The translations under genes and the position numbers were made by a program. From Lachnospiraceae bacterium (GTDB taxonomy: Bacteria > Bacillota_A > Clostridia > Lachnospirales > Lachnospiraceae): 64,000 bases of DNA. A model generated the notes under the pieces. That model did no database searches. It was given only the letters and a program-made list of their open reading frames with translations, and had not been told where the DNA came from. Below, piece by piece: positions 45,300-54,400 of the stretch (the stretch's first letter is position 1; each line of letters opens with the position of its first letter). The stretch is from NCBI GenBank assembly GCA_017482005.1, contig JAFUOI010000007.1, forward strand, positions 199,391-263,390. Direction: 5' to 3'.

Positions 45300-45998
45300 T
45301 TATTTCGTTTCTTCCTGATCAAACATATTAATCAGTCCGTTATTTAACATATTATCATAGGCATTAATCATATGCAGATTGGCAAGTTTTTCCGCTTTTT
45401 CAGCCTCACCTGCTCTGATTGCTTCCATAATTTCACGATGCTCATGATTGGAAGCTTTACCCCGCTTTTCACTTGACAGGGTCATCTTGCGTACACGGTA
45501 CACATACTGGTGAAAATCTCTCAAAAGATGCTCTAACATCTTACTGTCACAGGATTCATATAAAATCTCGTGAAAGCGATTGTCAAGCTGTGCCATCTGA
45601 TCAAAATGTCCTTTGCTCTCATGGAACTCTGATAAATAGACATTCTCTTCCATCTCATTCATCTGTTCCCCGGTTATATTCTCTGTTGCCCACCTTGCAC
45701 ATAATCCTTCCAAAAGCGAACGGATCATATATATATCCCGAACATCTTTCCGGGTAATCCCGTTTACATATGTCCCCTTGTTCGGAATCATTTTTAATAA
45801 TCCTTCCAATTCAAGCTGGCGGAACGCCTCTCTTACCGGCGTCCGTGATACACCGAGTTCCTCTCCGATTGTCGCCTCACGAAGTTCTTCACCCTGTTTA
45901 TATTTTCCGTTCAGAATATCGTCCCTGATTTTGTGAAATACGCGTCCCCGCAAAGAATATTTGTCCGATACCTGATCTTTCAGATTGTAATCTGCCAT
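45300..45998 (-). CDS. GntR family regulator with FCD domain
   Basis: The 232-residue protein has an N-terminal winged helix (ATIGEELGVSRTPVREAFRQLELEGLL) and a helical FCD ligand-binding domain. The metal-ligand pattern of that domain includes His and Asp (LDNRFHEILYE, HREIMEAIRAG). FCD regulators usually respond to small carboxylates. It lies between the citrate-synthase-type gene and icd (14 and 22 bases), so it probably controls this operon. The palindrome at 47474-47485 is its likely site (inference). Confidence 0.88.
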   Translation of the reverse strand: MADYNLKDQVSDKYSLRGRVFHKIRDDILNGKYKQGEELREATIGEELGVSRTPVREAFRQLELEGLLKMIPNKGTYVNGITRKDVRDIYMIRSLLEGLCARWATENITGEQMNEMEENVYLSEFHESKGHFDQMAQLDNRFHEILYESCDSKMLEHLLRDFHQYVYRVRKMTLSSEKRGKASNHEHREIMEAIRAGEAEKAEKLANLHMINAYDNMLNNGLINMFDQEETK

Positions 45999-46012
45999 TG
46001 CAGGAAGCCTCC

Positions 46013-47434
46013 TTACTGCACCACTTCTTCAAAAGCTATTCCAAGTCTTTCGCATGTGTTTTTGAACTCTGCCACGAGTTCTTCCTCTGTCATTACAGTA
46101 ACACGGCCGTTTTCATACTCCGCATCCACCCATTTCTTAAGTTCAACAATAACCTCATCGTTCTTCTTGAACTGTCTGTCCTGCGGAAGTTTAAAGAAAC
46201 TGTTAATCCAGTGTGCAATTCCCGCAAGACCGGATGTATTGGAAACCGCACAGAGAACCGGCCGATTCAAAAACTTCTCTGTATCGAATATATTATATAT
46301 TTCTTCATTTTTCAATAATCCGTCTGCATGAATACCTGCTCTTGTCACATTAAAATTCTTTCCGACAAACGGTGTTCGGGGCGGAATCTTATAACCTATC
46401 TCTTTTTCAAAATATTCTGCAAGTTCCGTAATCACCGTTGTATCCATACCGTTAAGATGTCCCTTAAGCTGTGCATACTCAAACACCATCGCTTCAAGCG
46501 GTGTATTTCCTGTCCTCTCTCCGATACCGAACAGCGACGTATTGATTCCGGAACATCCATAAAGCCATGCTGTCGTGGAATTAACAACTGCTTTATAAAA
46601 GTCATTGTGTCCATGCCACTCAATCAGTGAATGAGGTACGCCTGCATGTGTATGGATTGCATAAATAATTCCCTGAACGCTTCGCGGAATAACAGCTCCC
46701 GGATAATTAACACCGTATCCCATGGTATCACAGGCTCTTACCTTGATCGGAATTTTATATTCCTCCATAAGTTTCATCAGCTCCAGACAGAACGGAACCA
46801 CATAACCGTAAATATCGGCTCTGGTAATATCCTCAAGATGGCATCTTACACTGATTCCTTCCTCAAGGCAATCACGGACAATGCTCAAATAATGTTCCAT
46901 CGCCTGTTTACGTGTCATTTTCAACTTCAGGAATATATGATAATCGGAACAACTGACAAGAATACCCGTCTCCTTCATTCCAATCTCTTTTACCAGTTTG
47001 AAATCTTCTTTACTTGCACGGATCCAGCTTGTTACTTCCGGAAATTCGTAACCGCGCTCCATACACTTATAAACCGCATCCCGGTCTTTTTTACTGTATA
47101 AGAAAAATTCACTGGCACGAATCATACCGTTAGGACCGCCGAGTCTGTGCAGATAATCATAGATTGTCACAATCTGCTCTGTAGAATATGGCGCTCTTGA
47201 TTGCTGCCCGTCACGGAAAGTTGTATCGGTAATCCAAATATCTTTTGGCATATCATGCGGTACTGTTCTGTCATTAAACGGTATTTTCGGTACTTCCGAG
47301 TAAGGAAACATATTGCGGAAAACATTCGGTTTCTCGACATCATCGAGAATATACATATGTTCTTCGATTTCTAATAGATTTTTATTCGGATTCATTGTAA
47401 CCGGTCTGTCTTCAAACGGATTTCTATGGTTCAT
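46013..47434 (-). CDS. probable Re-citrate synthase (HMGL/2-isopropylmalate-synthase-like)
   Basis: The 473-residue TIM-barrel protein is of the HMGL-like family. The catalytic start of the barrel is ITDTTFRDGQQSRAPYS, and the metal ligands are in SLIEWHGHNDFYKAVVN. It lacks the C-terminal leucine-binding domain of LeuA. Databases often call this group 2-isopropylmalate or homocitrate synthase, and even histone-lysine N-methyltransferase. The close resemblance to the Clostridium kluyveri Re-citrate synthase type and the operon with icd favour condensation of oxaloacetate and acetyl-CoA to citrate. The start at 47434 has AAAGGAGGAACCGGAA. The substrate has not been tested. Confidence 0.78.
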   Translation of the reverse strand: MNHRNPFEDRPVTMNPNKNLLEIEEHMYILDDVEKPNVFRNMFPYSEVPKIPFNDRTVPHDMPKDIWITDTTFRDGQQSRAPYSTEQIVTIYDYLHRLGGPNGMIRASEFFLYSKKDRDAVYKCMERGYEFPEVTSWIRASKEDFKLVKEIGMKETGILVSCSDYHIFLKLKMTRKQAMEHYLSIVRDCLEEGISVRCHLEDITRADIYGYVVPFCLELMKLMEEYKIPIKVRACDTMGYGVNYPGAVIPRSVQGIIYAIHTHAGVPHSLIEWHGHNDFYKAVVNSTTAWLYGCSGINTSLFGIGERTGNTPLEAMVFEYAQLKGHLNGMDTTVITELAEYFEKEIGYKIPPRTPFVGKNFNVTRAGIHADGLLKNEEIYNIFDTEKFLNRPVLCAVSNTSGLAGIAHWINSFFKLPQDRQFKKNDEVIVELKKWVDAEYENGRVTVMTEEELVAEFKNTCERLGIAFEEVVQ

Positions 47435-47473
47435 TTCCGGTTCCTCCTTTGTTTTGCATTTTCGTACTGTATA

Positions 47474-47502
47474 ATTGTATACAATCCATTTTTACATGTC
47501 AA
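47474..47502 (-). promoter_or_regulatory. promoter and GntR-type operator of the citrate-synthase operon
   Basis: On the minus strand TTGACA (47502-47497) and TACAAT (47479-47474) are 17 bases apart. The -10 box is half of the perfect 12-base palindrome ATTGTATACAAT (47474-47485), which fits GntR-family sites. Binding there would block the promoter. The start codon is 40 bases downstream. Confidence 0.7.
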
Positions 47503-47541
47503 CCCTAATATAATATATCCATACGACGCATCTACCTGTTT

Positions 47542-48423
47542 TTATCTTAAAAATCTCTCGGCATTTACCATCCCAAAGCCCTGCAATAAAAAATTTTCTC
47601 CCAAATCATCCGTTGTGCGGATCAATCTGCGCTTCATCTCCTCCGCGGATGCGTCCGGTTCTTTTTCATATCCAAGAGCAAGCAGCCCCGCAACAATAGG
47701 TGTTGCCATACTTGTTCCGCTCTTTTTTACATAACGGGAAACTCCGGAACACGATATAATGTCCGTACCGGGCGCAACCACATCCGGTTTCCGATAAACA
47801 AAAGTGCCCGGACCTCTTCCTGAACAGTCCTGACACTTTTTATCAAATAGAACACTTTCTTTTCCTTCATGGCATCCAACACATATGACATAAGGACTGT
47901 CTCCGAGTTTGGAAACAGTGCTTCCGCCCGGACCGGAATTGCCCGCCGCTGTTACAATTAATATATTGCGCCGATATGCCTGCTCAAACAATCGAAATAC
48001 TTTCTCATTCTCTTTTGAAAAATACAATGAACTGACAGATATATTGATCACTTTTATATTCTGTTTATCCGCTTCCGACAAAAGCCACTCAAGTCCGTGT
48101 ATCATCATCGAAACATCCCCTTCACCTTTGTGATTCAATATTTTTCCGACACACAAATGACTTCCGGGTGCTATTCCTCTGTATTTCCCTCCTGAAATAC
48201 GTCCGGATCCGGCAATAATTCCACAGACATGCGTTCCGTGTCCTGTCTCATCCTGTATTTTTTGTCCGCCCTCTAAAGTAAAATTCCGAAAAAGGGCAAC
48301 TCTCTCCGTAAAATCATCATGAAGTAATACTCCGGAATCAAGCACTCCAACTCCAATGCCTGCACCGGTCAGCTTCCTTTTTTCAGCTGCATCTATATGA
48401 AGTAATTTTCGAACTCGCTGCAT
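47542..48423 (-). CDS. subtilisin-like S8 serine peptidase, cytoplasmic type
   Basis: The 293-residue protein has the catalytic triad in IGVGVLDSGVLLHDD (Asp), DETGHGTHVCGIIAG (His) and SGTSMATPIVAGLL (Ser), and the oxyanion Asn in VTAAGNSGPGG. There is no signal peptide and no pro-domain, so it resembles intracellular subtilisins. It follows the surface-protein genes, but the hairpin at 48428-48465 lies between. Its ATG comes only 4 bases after the stem and has no ribosome binding site in a usual place. The start is therefore uncertain. Confidence 0.87.
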   Translation of the reverse strand: MQRVRKLLHIDAAEKRKLTGAGIGVGVLDSGVLLHDDFTERVALFRNFTLEGGQKIQDETGHGTHVCGIIAGSGRISGGKYRGIAPGSHLCVGKILNHKGEGDVSMMIHGLEWLLSEADKQNIKVINISVSSLYFSKENEKVFRLFEQAYRRNILIVTAAGNSGPGGSTVSKLGDSPYVICVGCHEGKESVLFDKKCQDCSGRGPGTFVYRKPDVVAPGTDIISCSGVSRYVKKSGTSMATPIVAGLLALGYEKEPDASAEEMKRRLIRTTDDLGENFLLQGFGMVNAERFLR

Positions 48424-48427
48424 AAAA

Positions 48428-48465
48428 AACTTCCGGCTTTTTTGTATTATTTTATGCCGGAAGTT
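48428..48465 (-). terminator. terminator behind the second BspA-like gene
   Basis: On the minus strand AACTTCCGGC (48465-48456) pairs perfectly with GCCGGAAGTT (48437-48428), followed by TTTT that runs into the ATG of the peptidase gene. Confidence 0.75.
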
Positions 48466-48481
48466 TTAATTCGTTATTTAA

Positions 48482-51439
48482 TTATAATGTTCTGCGAAAA
48501 GGAAAACCGATCATAAGCGCAAGACCAATCAGTAATGTTGCAATTGCAAGAAGCCATTTCGGATTAAAAGCTTCACCGGTCTCCGGTGAAATATCCTTTG
48601 CAAGCAATTTGCCACTTTCCGCCTTAATCATCTCACCGACTTCACCGATTCCTGCATAAATACCGTATACGGAAAAATGATTGGTGCGGAACACAAAATA
48701 GTCCTGTCCTTCCACCGTTTGTTTTGTACCGTAAATCGTCTGCAGACTGCCATCCTCCGCAAGAGTGACCGCACAAATATTCTGTCCTTTCATTGTCTCT
48801 GAAATCGGAACACTGATTTCTACCGGTGTATTTCCGAAATTAGAAATCGGAATATTACTTTTTCTTTCCACAAGTGTTAAATCCATTGTTTTAAGCTGAC
48901 CTTCCACCATGGAACCATATTTATTACTTACTGCATCAGAAAGTTTCTGAGACTCTTCTCTGTCTTCATCTACATAGAGAAGATAATGGTTGTCATCATC
49001 AAGAATCTCCGACTTTATCTTTTCTGCATTTTCATATCCTGAAGCAAGAACAATCGTCGTAACATACTCATTTTGTGTTGTTTCTTCCTTGTTATCGTCA
49101 TTCGAATCTTCTTCGGTCCCATCCTCATCTGTCGGAAGGGCTGTCGAAAAATTAAAATTCGTACTATAATCCGAAAGCTTACCGAGCGAAGGCGGCAAAA
49201 GAATACTCTTTATTTCTCCTTTTCCCCAAAATTCATATGTTTCATATGCATCAAAGGCATCCGGCATTGCTCCTGTCAGCTGATAACTCTTACCCCCGAC
49301 ACGAACGGATGACGGTACTTCCACAAGTCCTGTTACCTCATTTGGATACATTGTACAATATACAAGTTTTGCCTGTGTTCCTTCCGGCTCAGGAATTGTT
49401 ACAACAACACCGCGGAATCCAAGATATCTCTCATCCAATACAGTATTCTTCAGATTTGTATTTGCATCCCCAATCACGGCTGTATTGATATCTGAAAATA
49501 CAAGACTGCGCATTCCGTCATTTTCCAACCTGGTCGCCGTCTTCTCATAAGATACAGAAGGAAGCACTTCCACATCTGCAAAAACAACTGCGTCAGGCGT
49601 AGCAAGTTTATACGCCCCAAGACCGATCTGCTTTATATTTTTACCAATCTTAAGTTCTGCAATCGGACACATTGCAAATGCTCTGTCACTTATTTTCTCA
49701 ACATTAGCTCCGCCTTTAACCGAAGATAATGATGTACATCCGCTAAATGCCCCCTCACCGATTTCCAAAAGATTAGAATTTAAAACAACTTCTGTGATTT
49801 CCGCATGATTACCAAAAACATCCGGAGCAATTTTCTTCACATTGTCCGGAATATAAACCCGAGCATCATCTCCCTTGTATGCAAGTAAAATTCCGTCACC
49901 AACCACAAGAAAATCATCTGCATCAGCACCTGTCTTCCACTGTGCCAAATAAGGGGTTTCATCAAATGCCTGCGGCTCAATGGTCTCCACCGTATCCGGA
50001 ATCTCTACCTGTTCTAAATCATCACAGTGATAAAAGGCACCATATCCGATATGTTTTACTCCTTCCGGAATTACAACATATTCTGCACTGCTGCGCGCAA
50101 AGGAAAAATCATCAAGCTTCTCTATTGTCTCATCCATCGTAATTTTTTTGTGAGTAGCGTTCTGGTAATATGCTTTTTTCCCAATCACATGACTGCCATC
50201 GTCCTCTGCCGTAAAATCAGCTGTGAAAACTTCTTTTGCAGATTCCTGACTTTCCTGTGTTTGTTGTTGCGGCTGCTCTTCATACATAACAACTGCATTA
50301 CCTGCCACAACCCTTGTTTTCCCGAGAACATCGGAAGAATCCGGTCCATAATAATCTGATACATTCAGCTTGGACACATCCGACGGATTCAAAGGATTGT
50401 AGACATCCGGCACTTCTTCCGTCTTCTTCTCCTCTTCCTGCTCTTCCTCTTCTTTACTTTCAGATTCTGCATCTTCTTTTACCGATTGAACCGGTGCAGA
50501 ATCTTTGTATACGTCACCAATAGCATTATCACTGACCGACAATTGTTCCTGTTCCATTAACAGGAGATTTGTCGACTCAAAAACTCTTGCAAATTCGTAT
50601 GCCGCAGTACCTTCCTGTGCCGAAATATTCAAATCATAACACCCGTCAAAGGCTGTTGCATGAATATTGGTAACCGAAGCCGGAAGAACAATATATTCTA
50701 ACGATATACAATCTTCAAAAGCTTTAGCCCCGATTTTCCGAACAGAATACGGGAAAGAAATATCTTCAAGACAACTGCAATTCGAAAAGGAAAATTCCGG
50801 TATCTCAGAAAGATGGGCGGAAAGTTCTACATATTCCAGATTGTCACATCCCCAAAAAGCATAACGCTCAATATCCGCAACCGAATCAGGCATATCAAAC
50901 ACTTCGCCTTTTCGACCGGCAAATACCTGAAACAACTTTGTTTTGTCCCAGCTATACAGTGCACCGTCATATACTGTAAAATAACTATTTTTCCCCAAAT
51001 CAATTGTTTTCAGTTCATCATCTCCGGCAAATACGCCGGCGCCCAAATCCATAATGGTAGTGGAAAACCTGACTGTATCAAGCTCCGGGCACATAGAAAA
51101 CGCCCCGCTTTCAATTGTCTGAAGTCCTTCCGAAAAATACACGGAATCAAGTTTTAAACAATCGCGGAATGCACCGTTTTCGATTATTTCCACACTCGCC
51201 GGAATTGATACACTCTCAACATAACGATTGCCGGCAAAGGCATCGGTACTGATTGTTTTGATACCTGCAGGAACAGACACGACCGAAGCCGTGCCTGTAT
51301 ATGAAATCAATGTATTTCCATCCCGTTTAAACTCTGCCTGCGGACTCAAAGCTTCTGCAAAAGAAGCCGGAATCTGCGTAAAGGCAATCGCCAGAGCCAA
51401 ACAAATGGCTCCGGCTATTTTTCTGATTCTCTTTTTCAT
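48482..51439 (-). CDS. BspA-like LRR_5 surface protein with SPETG sorting signal
   Basis: The 985-residue protein has a signal peptide (AICLALAIAFTQIPASFAEA). LRR_5 repeats lie in two blocks (about residues 50-280 and 430-620, units such as AFAGNRYVESVSIPASVEII). A Glu/Lys-rich spacer (about 335-355) follows the first block. A C-terminal beta region follows, and then SPETG, a hydrophobic helix (WLLAIATLLIGLALMIGF) and the tail RRTL. The end matches a sortase sorting signal of the (S/P)PxTG type. The start overlaps the stop of the upstream 1600-residue gene by 4 bases. The two are presumably both anchored to the cell wall by the sortase encoded at 56264. Confidence 0.87.
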   Translation of the reverse strand: MKKRIRKIAGAICLALAIAFTQIPASFAEALSPQAEFKRDGNTLISYTGTASVVSVPAGIKTISTDAFAGNRYVESVSIPASVEIIENGAFRDCLKLDSVYFSEGLQTIESGAFSMCPELDTVRFSTTIMDLGAGVFAGDDELKTIDLGKNSYFTVYDGALYSWDKTKLFQVFAGRKGEVFDMPDSVADIERYAFWGCDNLEYVELSAHLSEIPEFSFSNCSCLEDISFPYSVRKIGAKAFEDCISLEYIVLPASVTNIHATAFDGCYDLNISAQEGTAAYEFARVFESTNLLLMEQEQLSVSDNAIGDVYKDSAPVQSVKEDAESESKEEEEQEEEKKTEEVPDVYNPLNPSDVSKLNVSDYYGPDSSDVLGKTRVVAGNAVVMYEEQPQQQTQESQESAKEVFTADFTAEDDGSHVIGKKAYYQNATHKKITMDETIEKLDDFSFARSSAEYVVIPEGVKHIGYGAFYHCDDLEQVEIPDTVETIEPQAFDETPYLAQWKTGADADDFLVVGDGILLAYKGDDARVYIPDNVKKIAPDVFGNHAEITEVVLNSNLLEIGEGAFSGCTSLSSVKGGANVEKISDRAFAMCPIAELKIGKNIKQIGLGAYKLATPDAVVFADVEVLPSVSYEKTATRLENDGMRSLVFSDINTAVIGDANTNLKNTVLDERYLGFRGVVVTIPEPEGTQAKLVYCTMYPNEVTGLVEVPSSVRVGGKSYQLTGAMPDAFDAYETYEFWGKGEIKSILLPPSLGKLSDYSTNFNFSTALPTDEDGTEEDSNDDNKEETTQNEYVTTIVLASGYENAEKIKSEILDDDNHYLLYVDEDREESQKLSDAVSNKYGSMVEGQLKTMDLTLVERKSNIPISNFGNTPVEISVPISETMKGQNICAVTLAEDGSLQTIYGTKQTVEGQDYFVFRTNHFSVYGIYAGIGEVGEMIKAESGKLLAKDISPETGEAFNPKWLLAIATLLIGLALMIGFPFRRTL

Positions 51440-54400
51440 TCAATCACTTTCACAATCTTGTTTTTGGATCCCTTGCCAAAGAACATAAGCACGGATAAAA
51501 GTGCTAAACCAATGGAAAGGAACCATTTCGGATGAATCGGATCTCCTGTTGTAGGAGTTGCATCAATCACTCCGCTTGTCAGATTATCGGTTTCAACATA
51601 AATCGCATAAGGCGAGAAATGTGTCGCATCAAACGAGATACATGCTACATTATCGATGGATGTAAGTCTGGAATTTAATGTTTCAAAAGTTCCGTTCTTA
51701 ACTGCTCCGGCCTTGTTATTTCCTGCGTATCCCGCAAGAACATCCGGCAACGGAAGTGTAATCGTCACAGTAACTCCTGTTGTATCTTCAATCTTTGTTG
51801 TTCCGGTAGAATCATACAGGCTGATGTCCATCGCAAAATATTTAATATTGTCAAGGGAACCATACTTCTTAAGAAGTGCAGCCTCCACTTCACTTCTTGC
51901 CTGTGTACTGTCCGATACTTTAACAACAAAATTATCATTGGCTCCCGAAATCTTAGCCGAAACCAAATCTTTGTTGGAAATACCTGTCTTTGTTACAACT
52001 ACTTTTGTTCCGTCATTTGTTTCATAGCGGTTCGGTTTGTTAGTTGTAGTATTTCCGCTCACAACACCTTGCGGTCTTACTGTACTTCCGCCGTTTGATA
52101 CATTGGCATTACCGCTCTGCGTCTGATTATTACCGGTTCCCGGCGTTGAATTATTATCTCCTGTTCCGCCATTGTTATTATCGGTGTTACTACTATTACC
52201 GCCACCGGAAGAAGGTTCCTTTGATGAATCGGAAGATGTATTACCATCAACCTCATCTTTATCAACCTCTTCTTTATATAATGCTTTAATCTGCATATTG
52301 GCAGTCACAGGAACTGTTGCATAGTTTGATGGCGACCAAGTAGTAAACACATAACCTTTACGCGTCGGAACAACCGTTGTTTCACTCGGACAATTTCCTG
52401 CCTCCACAACCTGTGTATCAAGTACAGTTCCGTCATGATCCACAAACTCTACAGTATAACGTGTTTTATTATCTCCGGAACCACCGTCATTACCTGTGCC
52501 GTCACCATTTCCGCCTGTGTTTCCACCGTCTCCGCCTGTATTACCATTATTTCCACCGGATCCTGCATTTTCATCATAATTCGGATCTTCCACATAGTAT
52601 GCTTTTATAATCAGGTTTCCTGTCACTTCAATCGATGTATAGTTGGAAGGTGCCCAATAACTGAAAATATATCCCGGTCTCGTCGGTGTTACATTCGGAG
52701 TGGTTGGCTTAGCGCCTTCTTTCAGATACTGTGTATCCCATGTGTATAAACCATCAAAATCCTGGAATACAACGGAATAAAATCCTTCAATTGTTGCTGC
52801 ATTGCTCTTCTCGTAAATTGCTTTTGTCACGATATCTTCTTTGACATTGTCAAATTTCTCCGTCCAGCCTACGAGAGCATAGCCTTCTCTTGAAACACGA
52901 GGTTCTACCGCACTTGCACCTTTTTTCACTTTCTGGGTACTGAGCACATAATCGTCCCAGTCAATGAAAGTCACCGTAAATTCCTGTGTATATGTCTGTG
53001 CCGTAATACCGTCTTTATCCTGACAATACCAATATGCGGTACTGTCCTCTGCACATTCCACCGTCAGACCCTGAATATATTTCATGTTTTCAGGACTATC
53101 CCCTGTAACAAATGCAGTATCATCAATACTCTGAACACTGTCCGGAATTCCTATGGTAGACAATGATGTATTGCGGAATGCATATTTTCCGATTTTCTTT
53201 GTGGAATCAGCCAGACTGCAATAATATAAAGACTTTGCTCCGTCAAAACAATAATCCGGGATTACGGTCACTTCAGAATCATCCAAATAGGCTTCTCGGA
53301 TACCGATACAATTTTGGAATGCTGCAGGATCTATCGTCGTGATACCTGCAAAATCTTCCGAACGGAGTCTCGCCGCACCGACAGTTGTACCTCTTGATTC
53401 AAGACATTCTACAATACGTGCATTGGTACCGTCTTCCGCTTTTCCTTTTATGATTGCATCCTCACAAACAAAGTTCGGATTTTCATTAAAATTGACTCCT
53501 ATCAATTTTGTACATCCGGCAAACGGCATAGCTGTTATTTCTGTCATTGAACTCGGAAGTGAAACATTCTCAAGTGCCGTACAATCCTGGAATGCACGTT
53601 CACCGAGCTTTTCTCCTCCTGCCGCACCACTGTTTCTCATGATAAATGTATTAAGTGACGTACATCCGGTAAACTCACCATCCGGTACTTCTTCCACCGT
53701 TTCAAGGATTACGCTCTGCACCGCCTTATTACCATTAAACAGATCTTCTTTTAATCCACGGATACCATCAGAAATATGTACATGATATACAGCATCAATA
53801 ACCGCCTGTTCTTCTTCTGTAAGCTCTGTCGGATTTGTCGGATTGCTTAAATTATCCATATACTTACTATATGCAGATGCCACAATAGCATTTTCTTCGC
53901 TTTTAGTACGCACATAGTCACTATCCCCATCGTAGGTACTCAAACTATATGTATCACTGTTCTTAAGTTGTTCCTCTGTCGGAATACCGACAACAACCGG
54001 ATATGCTGATTCAATCTCATTGGTATTTTCATTTTTGGAAACTACCATCTGAATCTGTAAATTCTGCGGGAATCCGCTGGTGTAAGTAATATACTGTGTC
54101 GGAGCACCTGGATCATTGTAGTTGTTTGATACATCCATAGCATAATTAAACGGTACACAACTTGATGATATATCTCCGATAAAACAAAGGTTTTGATCCG
54201 GAATACCGTCTGAGCCCGGATTTCCGTTTGCATCCACCTTATCAATATCCTCTAACTTGACACCTGTCTTAAATGCTTCATGACCGATTTCTCTTACAGA
54301 AAGCGCACTGTCAAAATTAACCGTACGAAGCGAGGTACATCCCTTAAATGCCTGCGGCGCAATCGTTGCTACCGATGCAGGAATATAAAGATACTCCACT

